Assembly (NCBI GenBank): GCA_033762315.1
Contig: JANRLS010000148.1
Span: 3,963-67,962, forward strand
Length of the DNA: 64,000 bases
From: CAYLLN01 sp033762315
GTDB taxonomy: Bacteria; Planctomycetota; Planctomycetia; Pirellulales; Pirellulaceae
Direction of reading: 5' to 3'
Of the stretch, positions 7,851 to 15,850 are shown piece by piece. A program made the position numbers and the translations under genes. The notes below the pieces were generated by a model, which saw only the letters and a program-made list of their open reading frames with translations, made no database searches and was not told where the DNA came from. Numbering within the stretch: the first letter of the stretch is position 1; each line of letters starts with the position of its first letter.

Positions 7851-10547
7851 ATGTCGTTTTCCGATTTCCACGTGGCCGTCAATACCGTCTGGATGCTCGT
7901 CTGCGCGGCCCTGGTGTTCTTTCTGCAGGCCGGTTTTTGCTGCATGGAGTCGGGCCTTTCGCGTTCGAAAAACAGCATCAACGCGGCGATCAAGAACGTG
8001 GCCGATTTTTGCATCGCCGGCAGCCTGTTCTGGCTCACCGGCTATGCCCTGATGTTCGGTAAGTCGTTTCATGGCCTCGTCGGCACCACCGATTTCTTTT
8101 TCGAGGAAACCAGCAGCTCGAACTGGCTGACGGTGTTTTTCCTCTACCAGCTGATGTTTTGCGGCACGTCGAGCACCATCGCCTCCGGCGCGGTCGCCGA
8201 GCGAATGCGGTTCAAGGCGTATGCGATCATGTCGGCCATCGTCGGCGGCATCATCTATCCGATCTTCGGCCACTGGGTTTGGTCGCGACCCGGCGCGGTC
8301 GCCCAAGGGTGGCTGGCCCAACTCGGCTTCGTTGATTTCGCCGGCTCGACCGTGGTCCACAGCCTGGCCGCCTGGGCGGCGCTCGCGGCGATCATTCTCG
8401 TCGGCCCGCGGACCGGCCGTTTTCCCGCCGATGCGCCGCCTAAAAAATTCCACGGCCACAGCCTGCCGATGGCGGCCCTGGGGCTCTTTATCTTGTGGTT
8501 TGGCTGGTTCGGCTTCACCGGCGGCAAAACGCTGGCCCTCAATAGCCAGGTCCCCGAAATCTGGATCAATACCCTGCTCGCCGGCGTCTTTGGCGGCATG
8601 GGCAACCTGCTCTGGCAATTGATCTGCCGCAAGCAGATTTCGATCGACAGCTTCATGAACGGGATTCTCGCCGGCCTCGTGGCGATTTGCGCCAGCTGCC
8701 AGATTTCGTGGGACGCCGGGGCGATCATCATCGGCCTCTCGGCTGGCCTGTTGCAGGAAGTCGCCACCGAATGGCTCGAACGCCGCAAGCTCGACGACGT
8801 CGTCGGCGTCGTCGCCGTGCATGGCATCGCCGGCGCGTTTGGCACCCTGATGGTCGCCGTCGTTACCCCCGCCGCCGAAATGCCCGCGGGCTGGTCGCGG
8901 CTCGGCCTGTTCGCCGCTCAATTGCTCGGCGTCTTGGTCTGTTTCGCCTGGTCGTTCGGCATTTGCTTTGTGGGCCTCAAGCTGGTCAGCCGCTTCATGC
9001 CGCTGCGCGTGAGCGAAGAGGAGGAGCAAGCTGGCCTCAATCTGGCTGAGCACGACGCGCGGACCGATCTGCACGACCTGCTCGTCACGATGGAGCAGAA
9101 CATGCTCGGCAACCTGGCCCGCCGCGCCGCCGCCGACACCTGCACCGAAGCCGGCCTGATCGCCCATCAATACAACCAGGTGCTCAATGCCCGCGAGCGC
9201 GCCGAGGAAGAGCTGACCGGCTATGCCCGCCGTCTGGAAGCGACGAATGCCCAGGTCAACCAGCAACGGGCGACGCTCGAAGCCCAAGCCGAAGCGATCG
9301 AAGCCGCCCGCGCCGAAGCCGAGCGGGCCAACCAGACCAAGAGTCAGTTCGTGGCCAATCTGAGCCATGAAATTCGCACTCCGATGACCGCCATCCTGGG
9401 GTATGTCGATCTCTTGCTGGAGGATGTCGATTCCGCCGATCCGCAAGCCGCAAAGTGGAGCCAGCAGCTTTCCACCATTCGCACCAATGGCCACCACCTG
9501 CTCGAGATCATCAACGACATTCTCGATGTCTCCAAAATCGAAGCCGGCAAGCTGACGGTCGAAAAAATCGACAGCTCGCTCGTGCAAATCATCGGCGATG
9601 TCGCCACGCTCCTCCGCCAACGGGCCGAAGCCAAGGGGCTGCGCCTCGTCGTCAACTATCTCACTCCCATTCCCGCCACGATCCAAACCGACCCGACCCG
9701 CGTCCGCCAAATCCTGCTCAACCTCGTCGGCAACTCGATCAAGTTCACCGCGAGCGGCGAAGTGCGCGTCGAAGTCAGCCTGCTTGATCCGCAATCGCCC
9801 CGGCCGCGATTGCGGATTGATGTCATCGATACGGGCATCGGCATGACGAGCGAACAGCTCGCGCGATTGTTCCAGCCGTTCGTGCAGGCCGATAGCTCCA
9901 CTACCCGCAAGTTCGGCGGCACGGGGCTGGGGCTGACGATTAGCCATCGCCTGGCCCAACTGCTCGATGGCCACATCGAAGTGAACAGCCAGCCGGGCGA
10001 AGGGAGCACGTTTCGCGTGTTGCTCCCCTGCGGGCCGCTGGCCGGCGTCGCGCTCGTCGAGCGTCCCGGCGAAGCGACCGCCGCCGTGGCGACCGCGCCG
10101 CCGCGTAAACTCGAAATCAAGCTCGCCTCCCGCGTGCTCCTTGCCGAAGATGGCCCCGACAACCAGCGCCTCATCTCGCACTTGCTCCGCAAAGCCGGGG
10201 CAACGGTGACCGTAGCCGACAATGGCCAACAGGCCGTCGATCTGGCCCTCGCGGCCTGGCGCGGACCGCGCGGCACCGGAGACCCGGATCAGCCATTCGA
10301 TGTGATCCTGATGGACATTCAAATGCCGGTCCTCGATGGCTGCCAGGCGACGGCCCGCCTCCGCGAAGAAGGCTATCCGCTGCCCATCGTCGCCCTAACC
10401 GCCAACGCGATGCGCGAAGACCGGGAGCGTTGCCTCGCCGCCGGCTGCGACGACTTCGCCACCAAACCGATTGACCGGACCGTCCTCCTTTCGACCGTTT
10501 CGCGCTGGTCCACCACCCCACAGCCGACCCCATCCACTGGGGGATAG
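7851..10547 (+). CDS. Ammonium transporter-histidine kinase-receiver fusion (Amt-HK-REC)
   Basis: 898 residues. Residues ~5-385 are a complete Amt/MEP domain with 11 predicted helices. The ammonium-pathway residues are retained: gate Phe F103 in FCGTSSTIASGAVAERM, the D162/H170 pair in VDFAGSTVVHS, the second twin His H324 in VAVHGIAGAFG, and WFGWFGF near 220. After a cytoplasmic linker, a coiled coil (about 445-498) leads to a HisKA domain with H506 in ANLSHEIRTPM, and a HATPase_c domain with N box (LLNLVGNSIKF), DTGIGM and GGTGLGLTIS. A C-terminal receiver has its phosphoacceptor at D822 (VILMDIQMP) and the K of TKPID. It is therefore a hybrid sensor kinase whose input domain is an ammonium channel, likely relaying NH4+ status to a separate Hpt or response regulator that is not encoded nearby. 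Related Amt-kinase proteins are known from the anammox planctomycete Kuenenia. No glnK/PII gene is adjacent. Confidence 0.93.
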   Translation: MSFSDFHVAVNTVWMLVCAALVFFLQAGFCCMESGLSRSKNSINAAIKNVADFCIAGSLFWLTGYALMFGKSFHGLVGTTDFFFEETSSSNWLTVFFLYQLMFCGTSSTIASGAVAERMRFKAYAIMSAIVGGIIYPIFGHWVWSRPGAVAQGWLAQLGFVDFAGSTVVHSLAAWAALAAIILVGPRTGRFPADAPPKKFHGHSLPMAALGLFILWFGWFGFTGGKTLALNSQVPEIWINTLLAGVFGGMGNLLWQLICRKQISIDSFMNGILAGLVAICASCQISWDAGAIIIGLSAGLLQEVATEWLERRKLDDVVGVVAVHGIAGAFGTLMVAVVTPAAEMPAGWSRLGLFAAQLLGVLVCFAWSFGICFVGLKLVSRFMPLRVSEEEEQAGLNLAEHDARTDLHDLLVTMEQNMLGNLARRAAADTCTEAGLIAHQYNQVLNARERAEEELTGYARRLEATNAQVNQQRATLEAQAEAIEAARAEAERANQTKSQFVANLSHEIRTPMTAILGYVDLLLEDVDSADPQAAKWSQQLSTIRTNGHHLLEIINDILDVSKIEAGKLTVEKIDSSLVQIIGDVATLLRQRAEAKGLRLVVNYLTPIPATIQTDPTRVRQILLNLVGNSIKFTASGEVRVEVSLLDPQSPRPRLRIDVIDTGIGMTSEQLARLFQPFVQADSSTTRKFGGTGLGLTISHRLAQLLDGHIEVNSQPGEGSTFRVLLPCGPLAGVALVERPGEATAAVATAPPRKLEIKLASRVLLAEDGPDNQRLISHLLRKAGATVTVADNGQQAVDLALAAWRGPRGTGDPDQPFDVILMDIQMPVLDGCQATARLREEGYPLPIVALTANAMREDRERCLAAGCDDFATKPIDRTVLLSTVSRWSTTPQPTPSTGG

Positions 10548-10857
10548 ACGCGGGCGAATTAGTTATCAAACGCAGTATTCACGCGCATTTTTGACCCCTC
10601 AGAATCGACACAAACCATTTCCACACAACCACTTACGCAATCAGCCCCCCCCATTTTTGGCGATAAGTGCTCTTCACAATTCTTCTCCCAGCCCACCGCG
10701 CCTCTTCTCTTTCAATCCGCCTCTCCCGCCTTCCACTCTTCGCTCGCCACACCGCATTGGAGCAAATCGCACGAGAATTGTCAATATGTACACTATATCT
10801 TGTGGTCGTGCGCACATAACCCACAACCGGTAGTAGCTACCCGCTAGCCCCCCTCCC
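10548..10857. other. Noncoding, pyrimidine-rich spacer between convergent genes
   Basis: A 310-bp stretch between the stop of the Amt fusion and the stop of a minus-strand dehydrogenase. The plus strand is strikingly C/T-rich (about 10660-10750, runs such as CTCTTCTCTTTC) and lower in G+C than the rest. I see no gene, no clear terminator hairpin and no known repeat. A short frame on the minus strand has atypical composition and no ribosome-binding site. Confidence 0.6.
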
Positions 10858-11964
10858 CTACCGCTCCCAGTCGATAATCACCTTCAGGCTGTCCGCATCG
10901 GCCGCACGGGCAACGGCAGCACCGATTTGATCGTGCGCGAAGCGCTCGCTCGCGTTCGTCATCAAGTCGATCTTTGGCAGCCGCCCTTCGGAAAGCATCC
11001 GGTGAGCCAGGCGAATGCCGTGCATGCTGGAGCCATGCGTCGCCTGATAACATTGCAGGCGGTAGTGAATGTCATTATTGAGATCGATTTCGTGGGCGAT
11101 CCGCGGCTTCCCCCCGGCCCCTTTCACCCCGGCGTGGCCGTCGAGCACGGTGCCGTAGCCCATCAGCTTGGGGGCCAGCTCATACGCCTCGCGGCACGGG
11201 GCGTTGATCATTACAAAGTGCGGCTCGTTGAACGGCCGGCACTCGCGCTTTACGGCCTCTACGACGTTCGCATCCCACGCCAGGCCGACAACTCGCTCGT
11301 CGCCGAAATCGCGCAGCACCCGCGCCAGCCGCTCTGGCCCGCGATTGACCAGGATGATCTTCCGGGCCCCCATCGCCTGGGCGCATTGCAGGGCATACGT
11401 GCTTTGCGAACCCGCCCCGATCAGCACCACGATCCGATTCTCGATGCAGCCATTGACCCGCGTCATTCCCTCCAGGCAACAAGCGAGCGGCTCCAACTGG
11501 CAAGCCCGGTTCGGATCGAACCCGGCCGGAAACTTGACGATCGGCCCCAGCTTCACAAACCAGGCCGGCAGGATCGCATGCGTCCTTGCAAAGCCGGGAA
11601 ACTCGTGCCCGGTGGCCTGGGTGTTCGGGCAACTCGTCCAGTCGCCGGTGCCGTTCTCGCCGCAGTAGATGCAGTTCAAATCGCCGCACGGAATATCGCA
11701 CCCCAGGCCGACCAGGTCGCCCGGCGCGAACGCCGTCACGCCGCGCCCCACCGCATCGACCACGCACGACGCCTCGTGCAGCACAATCGCCGGCCAGCGC
11801 TTGATTCGCGGCAGCCCCACTTTATGAATCACCACATCCGACTGGCAGACTGACGTCCGCGCCACCCGCAGCCGCACCTCGCCCGGTCCAGGTTCAGCCA
11901 CTTCCTCGCTCACAGGAGCAAACGAACCGCCGGGCTTGTCGAGATAGTAGGCGAGAGATTGCAT
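10858..11964 (-). CDS. Zinc-type medium-chain alcohol/polyol dehydrogenase
   Basis: 368 residues. The GroES-like N-terminal domain has the catalytic-zinc Cys in TSVCQSDVV and a His-Glu in VLHEASCVV (the usual GHE is LHE here). A cysteine cluster, CGDLNCIYCGENGTGDWTSC (about 92-111), replaces the canonical structural-zinc lobe with altered spacing. The Rossmann domain carries VLIGAGSQSTYALQCAQAMG. Members oxidise sugars, polyols or amino alcohols with NAD(P)+, and the exact substrate cannot be read. It is the last gene of a minus-strand set (fused isomerase-epimerase, second dehydrogenase, SUFU-like gene, this gene), only 9 bp after the SUFU-like stop, which suggests a sugar or polyol pathway. 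Confidence 0.82.
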   Translation of the reverse strand: MQSLAYYLDKPGGSFAPVSEEVAEPGPGEVRLRVARTSVCQSDVVIHKVGLPRIKRWPAIVLHEASCVVDAVGRGVTAFAPGDLVGLGCDIPCGDLNCIYCGENGTGDWTSCPNTQATGHEFPGFARTHAILPAWFVKLGPIVKFPAGFDPNRACQLEPLACCLEGMTRVNGCIENRIVVLIGAGSQSTYALQCAQAMGARKIILVNRGPERLARVLRDFGDERVVGLAWDANVVEAVKRECRPFNEPHFVMINAPCREAYELAPKLMGYGTVLDGHAGVKGAGGKPRIAHEIDLNNDIHYRLQCYQATHGSSMHGIRLAHRMLSEGRLPKIDLMTNASERFAHDQIGAAVARAADADSLKVIIDWER

Positions 11965-11973
11965 GGGCTGAGT

Positions 11974-12627
11974 TCACACGACTGATGAGCGATTGAGCGA
12001 TGAAAGATGAAAACTACCGTCCGCAGCGAACTTTGAGCAGAGGTACTCGCGGCCCTTTTGCTTATGCTCGGCGACATACCGAAGCTCAGGCAACGTGAGA
12101 AGTTTGACAGGTATCACACGCAAATTTCCGCCGGGCAACTCAGCTTCAATTGGAAACTGGGGCGCTGCAAGGCCCAGTAATAGACCAACGCGCCCATGCT
12201 CGTTTTCGTGCTCATCAAACAGCCCCTCCGAATATACCTCCATCGTGAAAACCGAATATTCCTCAATTGCCTGCCTAAATCCACCGTGATTGGCCGCGTT
12301 CTGCGAAACCTGATAAACCAAATGAAACAGCCAACTCGAACGCACGTCAGCATCTATGTCATCTGTAGTCTCGGCCAGAATTTCAATTCCGAAGCCGACA
12401 TTAGGCTCCGGCTCATCGTCGAACGGATCTGATAGTCCGTCGCTCACGATGATCGTGCTATTGCCACTGCGAATATCTCTCCATCCCTGTCGAAGGGCGG
12501 GCCAAGAGGGACCACCCATGAGTGTCGGGTTGACCAGGGGAGCCCAGACATCGGGACAGACATTTCCTAATGTGCGAAAGTATGCTTCTCGTGCCTTGAA
12601 AGTCTCATCCAATCGCTGGTCGGACAT
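11974..12627 (-). CDS. SUFU-like domain protein, possible immunity-type protein
   Basis: 217 residues. The phrases IIVSDGLSDPFDDEPEPN, GFGIEILAETT and SSWLFHLVYQVSQN resemble the bacterial Suppressor-of-fused (SUFU) domain. That domain is found in immunity proteins of contact-toxin systems and in stand-alone proteins of unknown role. The assignment is tentative. The ATG at 12625-12627 is preceded by GGAG at good spacing, and a GTG two codons upstream is less likely. G+C is about 50%, clearly below the ~63% of its neighbours, suggesting recent acquisition. It is inserted between two dehydrogenase genes of the same operon-like set, and no toxin gene is beside it. Confidence 0.6.
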   Translation of the reverse strand: MSDQRLDETFKAREAYFRTLGNVCPDVWAPLVNPTLMGGPSWPALRQGWRDIRSGNSTIIVSDGLSDPFDDEPEPNVGFGIEILAETTDDIDADVRSSWLFHLVYQVSQNAANHGGFRQAIEEYSVFTMEVYSEGLFDEHENEHGRVGLLLGLAAPQFPIEAELPGGNLRVIPVKLLTLPELRYVAEHKQKGREYLCSKFAADGSFHLSSLNRSSVV

Positions 12628-12685
12628 TGCCACTCCAATGGAAAAGTCTAGCGATCTGCCCGTCGCCGCATGTACCCAATCGCTT

Positions 12686-13747
12686 TTACGGATGAATTAG
12701 CACCTTGGCAAAAAACTCGCTCTGATCGCGCATCATCACGAGCGCTTCGATTCCCTTGGCAAGTGGCACGCTGTGGGTGATGAGCGGCTTCAGATTCAGC
12801 GTGCCGGCAGACATCGCGGCGAGGACGGTCCGCCAGTCGTCGTCGTCACCATAGACGCTGAAATCGGAATTCCAGGTGCCAAAGAGGTCAATCTCGCGGC
12901 GCATCACCTGCGAGAGCAGCCCGGCCGGAATTGTCACGTCGGCCGCCGGATTGCCGAGCAAAACGACTCGCCCGGCCCGCCGCGTTACTTGTAAGGCTGC
13001 GAGAAGCGTCGGCGGCACGCCGGCCGCTTCGATGGCAACATGCACGCCCCGGCCACCAGTCAGTTTCTCCGCGATTTCCGCCGGCTTCACCTGCCGACTG
13101 TCGAATACATGCGCGAAGCCCAGTTTTTTGGCGAGCTGCAGCTTTTCGGGCAGGATGTCGAACAGGATGATTTGCGCGGCCCCCATCGCGCGGGCCCATT
13201 GGGCCACCATCAGGCCGATCGGGCCGAGGCCGAACACGGCGACTGTGTCCCCCAGCCGCAGGCTCGCTCGCCGCACCGCATGCAGCGCGACGGCGGCCGG
13301 CTCGGTCATCGCGGCTTCTTCCAGCGAAACATTGTCCGGCACGCGGATCAGGTTTCGCTCGGGGGCGAGGACGAATTCGGTAAACGCCCCGTCGCTGCGC
13401 GAGCCGAGATAGTCGTAACCCTCGGACTGGGCGTACTTCCCTTGCTCGCAGGCCGGATGATCCTCGCGCCAGAGGAGCGGAAACACCGCCACCCGGTCGC
13501 CGGGCCGGAACTGCTTCACCCCTTCGCCGCATGCCTCGACCGTTCCCGCGAATTCGTGCCCGCAGATCGTCGGAAAACGGTACGTCCCCTTCGTGAAGCA
13601 GCGCGGAATATCCGACCCGCACACCCCGCAAAAACCGATCCGCACCCGCACCTGGCCCGCCGCCACTTCCGGCACCGGCACTTGCTCGAAGCGCAAGTCG
13701 GAAACGGCGTGCAAAACAATCGCGGGCATGGTCGCTGAAGATGACAT
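12686..13747 (-). CDS. Galactitol-1-phosphate 5-dehydrogenase-like medium-chain dehydrogenase
   Basis: 353 residues. The GroES-like domain has the catalytic zinc motif FCGVCGSDIP and GHEFAGTVEACG. The Rossmann domain has VFGLGPIGLMVAQWA. The segment WREDHPACEQGKYAQSEGYD followed by YLGSRSDGAFTEF aligns with the structural-zinc loop of galactitol-1-phosphate dehydrogenase. However, three of its four Cys are replaced (by Arg, His and Ser), so the structural zinc is probably lost. The likely reaction is NAD-dependent oxidation of a polyol or polyol phosphate to a ketose. The start is ATG 13747 or ATG 13729, neither with a strong ribosome-binding site. It lies 35 bp after the fused isomerase-epimerase, so the two probably act in the same route. 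Confidence 0.85.
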   Translation of the reverse strand: MSSSATMPAIVLHAVSDLRFEQVPVPEVAAGQVRVRIGFCGVCGSDIPRCFTKGTYRFPTICGHEFAGTVEACGEGVKQFRPGDRVAVFPLLWREDHPACEQGKYAQSEGYDYLGSRSDGAFTEFVLAPERNLIRVPDNVSLEEAAMTEPAAVALHAVRRASLRLGDTVAVFGLGPIGLMVAQWARAMGAAQIILFDILPEKLQLAKKLGFAHVFDSRQVKPAEIAEKLTGGRGVHVAIEAAGVPPTLLAALQVTRRAGRVVLLGNPAADVTIPAGLLSQVMRREIDLFGTWNSDFSVYGDDDDWRTVLAAMSAGTLNLKPLITHSVPLAKGIEALVMMRDQSEFFAKVLIHP

Positions 13748-13756
13748 TCGATTAGT

Positions 13757-13777
13757 CGGGAGTAAACTTGCTCCCGG
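13757..13777. repeat. Palindromic repeat, CCGGGA...TCCCG family, copy 1
   Basis: CGGGAG-TAAACTTG-CTCCCG forms a 6-bp stem in the 35-bp gap upstream of the dehydrogenase start. Read on the minus strand it is CCGGGAGCAAGTTTACTCCC, which matches copies at 13817 and 37121 in arms and GTTTG-like loop. Its position could hide or space the next gene's ribosome-binding site. Confidence 0.55.
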
Positions 13778-13782
13778 AGCAC

Positions 13783-15519
13783 TCACGATGGGAATGGATT
13801 CGGTTTCGCCGCCGCACCGGGACCAGGTTTGGTCCCGGCTGTTCTGGTGTCCATAGAGCTTAGCCCCTCGGCAATCGCCTCGCGAAGCCGCTGCATATTC
13901 TCGCCCCAACCAGCTCCCGCGTGAAAGATGCTGCTGGTGCCGGCGACGAGATTGGTCGCGCCGGCGGCGACCATCGCGGGGATGTTCTCGAAGCTGACGT
14001 TTCCATCGACCTGCATCGGCAAGTGGCCGTAGCCCCGCTCATTAAGAAACTGGCGGCAGTCAGCGATTTTTCGGATCGATGCGGGGGTCAGCTTTTGCCC
14101 GGCAAAGCCCGGATTGACCGTCATCACGAGGATATAGTCGAGCCGTTCCAGCACGTAGTCGATGGCCGATAGCGGCGTGGCCGGATTGAGGGCCACACCG
14201 GCCTGCGCGCCGATCTCGCGAATCCGGGCCAGCGTCCGGTCCAGATGGGGCGACGACTCGACATGCACCGTGATCCGATCCACGTTCATTGGCCGCAAGA
14301 GTTCGATGAACTGGTCGTTGTCCGCCACCATCAGATGCACGTCGATGGGCAGCTTCGTCTTCGGCCGCAACGCCGCGAGCACTCCCAGCCCCAGCGGCAT
14401 ATTGGGCACAAAGTGGGCGTCCATCACATCCATATGCAGCATATCCACGCCGAGCCCCTCGACCTGCCGCAAGGCCGCCTCAAAATTGAGCGGATCGACA
14501 CACATCATCGAAGGGGAAACGAGCACCGATTTCCCGCGTGCCTTGCCGCTAGTCGCCGGTGCCGAGCTTGCAACAGCCGCCTCATCCGGCAACCCCTCGA
14601 TGAACGCCCGCTGCAAATACCGCAGCGACTGGCGGAGCGAATCCTCCAGCTGGTGATCGCTATAGTCGCGGCCCAGCTTCGGCCCGCCGATCTCCAAATA
14701 CCCCGCCATTTCCCCCACAGGCAGCCGGCCTTGATTCGCCAGCAGCCACCGCCGAAACGCCGGCACGTCGATAATTCCCTTTTGCCGCTCTTTCGCGGTA
14801 AAGCCGAAGGTCGAGTTGTACTGCGCGTCGGTGTTCTTCAGATGCACTTCGTACAGGTAGGGCAGCGTCGCTTCCATGAGTTGCCAGTGATCGCACACAA
14901 TCCGGCCACTCGCGTCGCCATAGCCGTGGGCGATGTCGGCACAATAGCCAACCTGGGCGGTCGTCGCGGCATGTTGCCGATGATAGGCCGTCAGTTCCTC
15001 GCCCATCGCGGCGATTTCGTCTGGCAGCGTCGGCGGCTCGGCGAGGCAAGACATCGGCTCGATCGTCAGCCACGCCACGCCGTGCTCCTTGGCGAGGTGC
15101 ATCAGCTCTTTCATGTGCCGCACATAGCAGGCGATGCCGCGGGGTTTGAAGTCCATCCGGTCGCGCAGCACCGCGCCAGGGTTGGAGCCGACGCTTTTGG
15201 CCCCCAGCAAGCCACCGATTTGGATGTACCGTTCAAAATTCTTCCGCGCGACGGACTCGTAGCCTGGTTCTTCGCGAAAGAAGCCCCCCAGTTCGCGGTG
15301 GGCGGTGAAGGTGCTGTCGATCACCACGCCGGCCGCATCGGCTTCGCGGCGCAGCTGATGAAAGAACTCGTTGGGAAGCTGATACAGCTCAAAATGGGTG
15401 CCGAGCTGCACATGGCGCACCCCTTCATCCGCGAGCAAGCGAAAGAGCCAGGGGTGCGAATAACGATACTCGATGGGGTCGGTTTTGACTCCCAGCCGCA
15501 ACGACAACTGCCCGCCCAT
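13783..15519 (-). CDS. Fused sugar-phosphate isomerase (xylose-isomerase-like TIM barrel) and AlsE/Rpe-type 3-epimerase
   Basis: 578 residues, two enzymes in one chain. Residues 1-~310 are an AP-endonuclease-2/xylose-isomerase-like barrel with metal ligands in LTIEPMSCL, GYCADIAHGYG, YEVHLKN and AGYLEIGGPK. After a short Ala/Ser-rich linker, residues ~333-555 form a phosphosugar 3-epimerase barrel: VSPSMMCVDPLNF, HMDVMDAHFVPNM, DVHLMV, MTVNPGFAGQ, MQVDGNVS and AGTSSIF. These phrases are closer to D-allulose-6-phosphate 3-epimerase (AlsE) than to ordinary Rpe, and the usual MDG is MDA. The ATG at 15517-15519 has GGAG at good distance, and an upstream TTG is less likely. It heads the dehydrogenase operon, so isomerisation, epimerisation and oxidation of one carbohydrate are likely linked. 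Confidence 0.88.
   Translation of the reverse strand: MGGQLSLRLGVKTDPIEYRYSHPWLFRLLADEGVRHVQLGTHFELYQLPNEFFHQLRREADAAGVVIDSTFTAHRELGGFFREEPGYESVARKNFERYIQIGGLLGAKSVGSNPGAVLRDRMDFKPRGIACYVRHMKELMHLAKEHGVAWLTIEPMSCLAEPPTLPDEIAAMGEELTAYHRQHAATTAQVGYCADIAHGYGDASGRIVCDHWQLMEATLPYLYEVHLKNTDAQYNSTFGFTAKERQKGIIDVPAFRRWLLANQGRLPVGEMAGYLEIGGPKLGRDYSDHQLEDSLRQSLRYLQRAFIEGLPDEAAVASSAPATSGKARGKSVLVSPSMMCVDPLNFEAALRQVEGLGVDMLHMDVMDAHFVPNMPLGLGVLAALRPKTKLPIDVHLMVADNDQFIELLRPMNVDRITVHVESSPHLDRTLARIREIGAQAGVALNPATPLSAIDYVLERLDYILVMTVNPGFAGQKLTPASIRKIADCRQFLNERGYGHLPMQVDGNVSFENIPAMVAAGATNLVAGTSSIFHAGAGWGENMQRLREAIAEGLSSMDTRTAGTKPGPGAAAKPNPFPS
13817..13838. repeat. Palindromic repeat, CCGGGACCA...TGGTCCCGG family, copy 2 (inside a coding 3' end)
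   Basis: CCGGGACCA and TGGTCCCGG are perfect 9-bp inverted arms separated by four bases. The element lies within the last codons of the isomerase-epimerase gene and encodes its low-complexity tail (GTKPGPG), so a mobile palindrome appears to have been captured as coding sequence. Confidence 0.6.
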
Positions 15520-15611
15520 GCCAAAGCTCCGCTCGGCGGGCAACCAACGGGCTGCGCTTACGCCGGCAGCATGATTCTACTGACCGGCGGCCCAGCGGGG
15601 ACGGCCGCAAC

Positions 15612-15785
15612 CTATTTAGGTGGTTCCGGCTCGAATTCGCAGCCGCACGGACAGCAGGCCACGCGCACCACCGCCAGCCGCGACAACCGCTGGCTGGTTT
15701 CATCCGGCAGCAGCTTGAGGCTGGGGACGAAGACCGGCGTGGGCTGGCCACACTGGGGACAGGCAGCGGAGGGCTTGGTTTCCAT
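15612..15785 (-). CDS. Small zinc-ribbon-like protein
   Basis: 57 residues from the ATG at 15783-15785. The only clear feature is a pair of cysteine knuckles, CPQCGQ (about residues 9-14) and CCPCGCEFEPE near the C-terminus, suggesting one bound zinc. I recognise no family. It sits 92 bp upstream of the isomerase-epimerase gene on the same strand and downstream of the double palindrome at 15851-15885, which is between it and yajC. A frame this short could be spurious, but the cysteine pairs and a purine-rich leader support it. Confidence 0.45.
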   Translation of the reverse strand: METKPSAACPQCGQPTPVFVPSLKLLPDETSQRLSRLAVVRVACCPCGCEFEPEPPK

Positions 15786-15850
15786 CGGAATACTCGCCGG
15801 GAGAGGCGACAAACGTCATTCTTATTCCCCTGAAATGGCGGTCAATATCG

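Noticed and set aside
7158..10322. A 1054-codon minus-strand open frame
   Set aside because: It lies opposite the Amt-kinase fusion, whose domains are unmistakable. The frame translates to low-information sequence rich in Arg, Gly, Ala and Asp.
10633..10824. 63-codon minus-strand frame in the pyrimidine-rich spacer
   Set aside because: Arg/Glu/Trp-rich composition from a skewed region, no ribosome-binding site and no similarity that I know.
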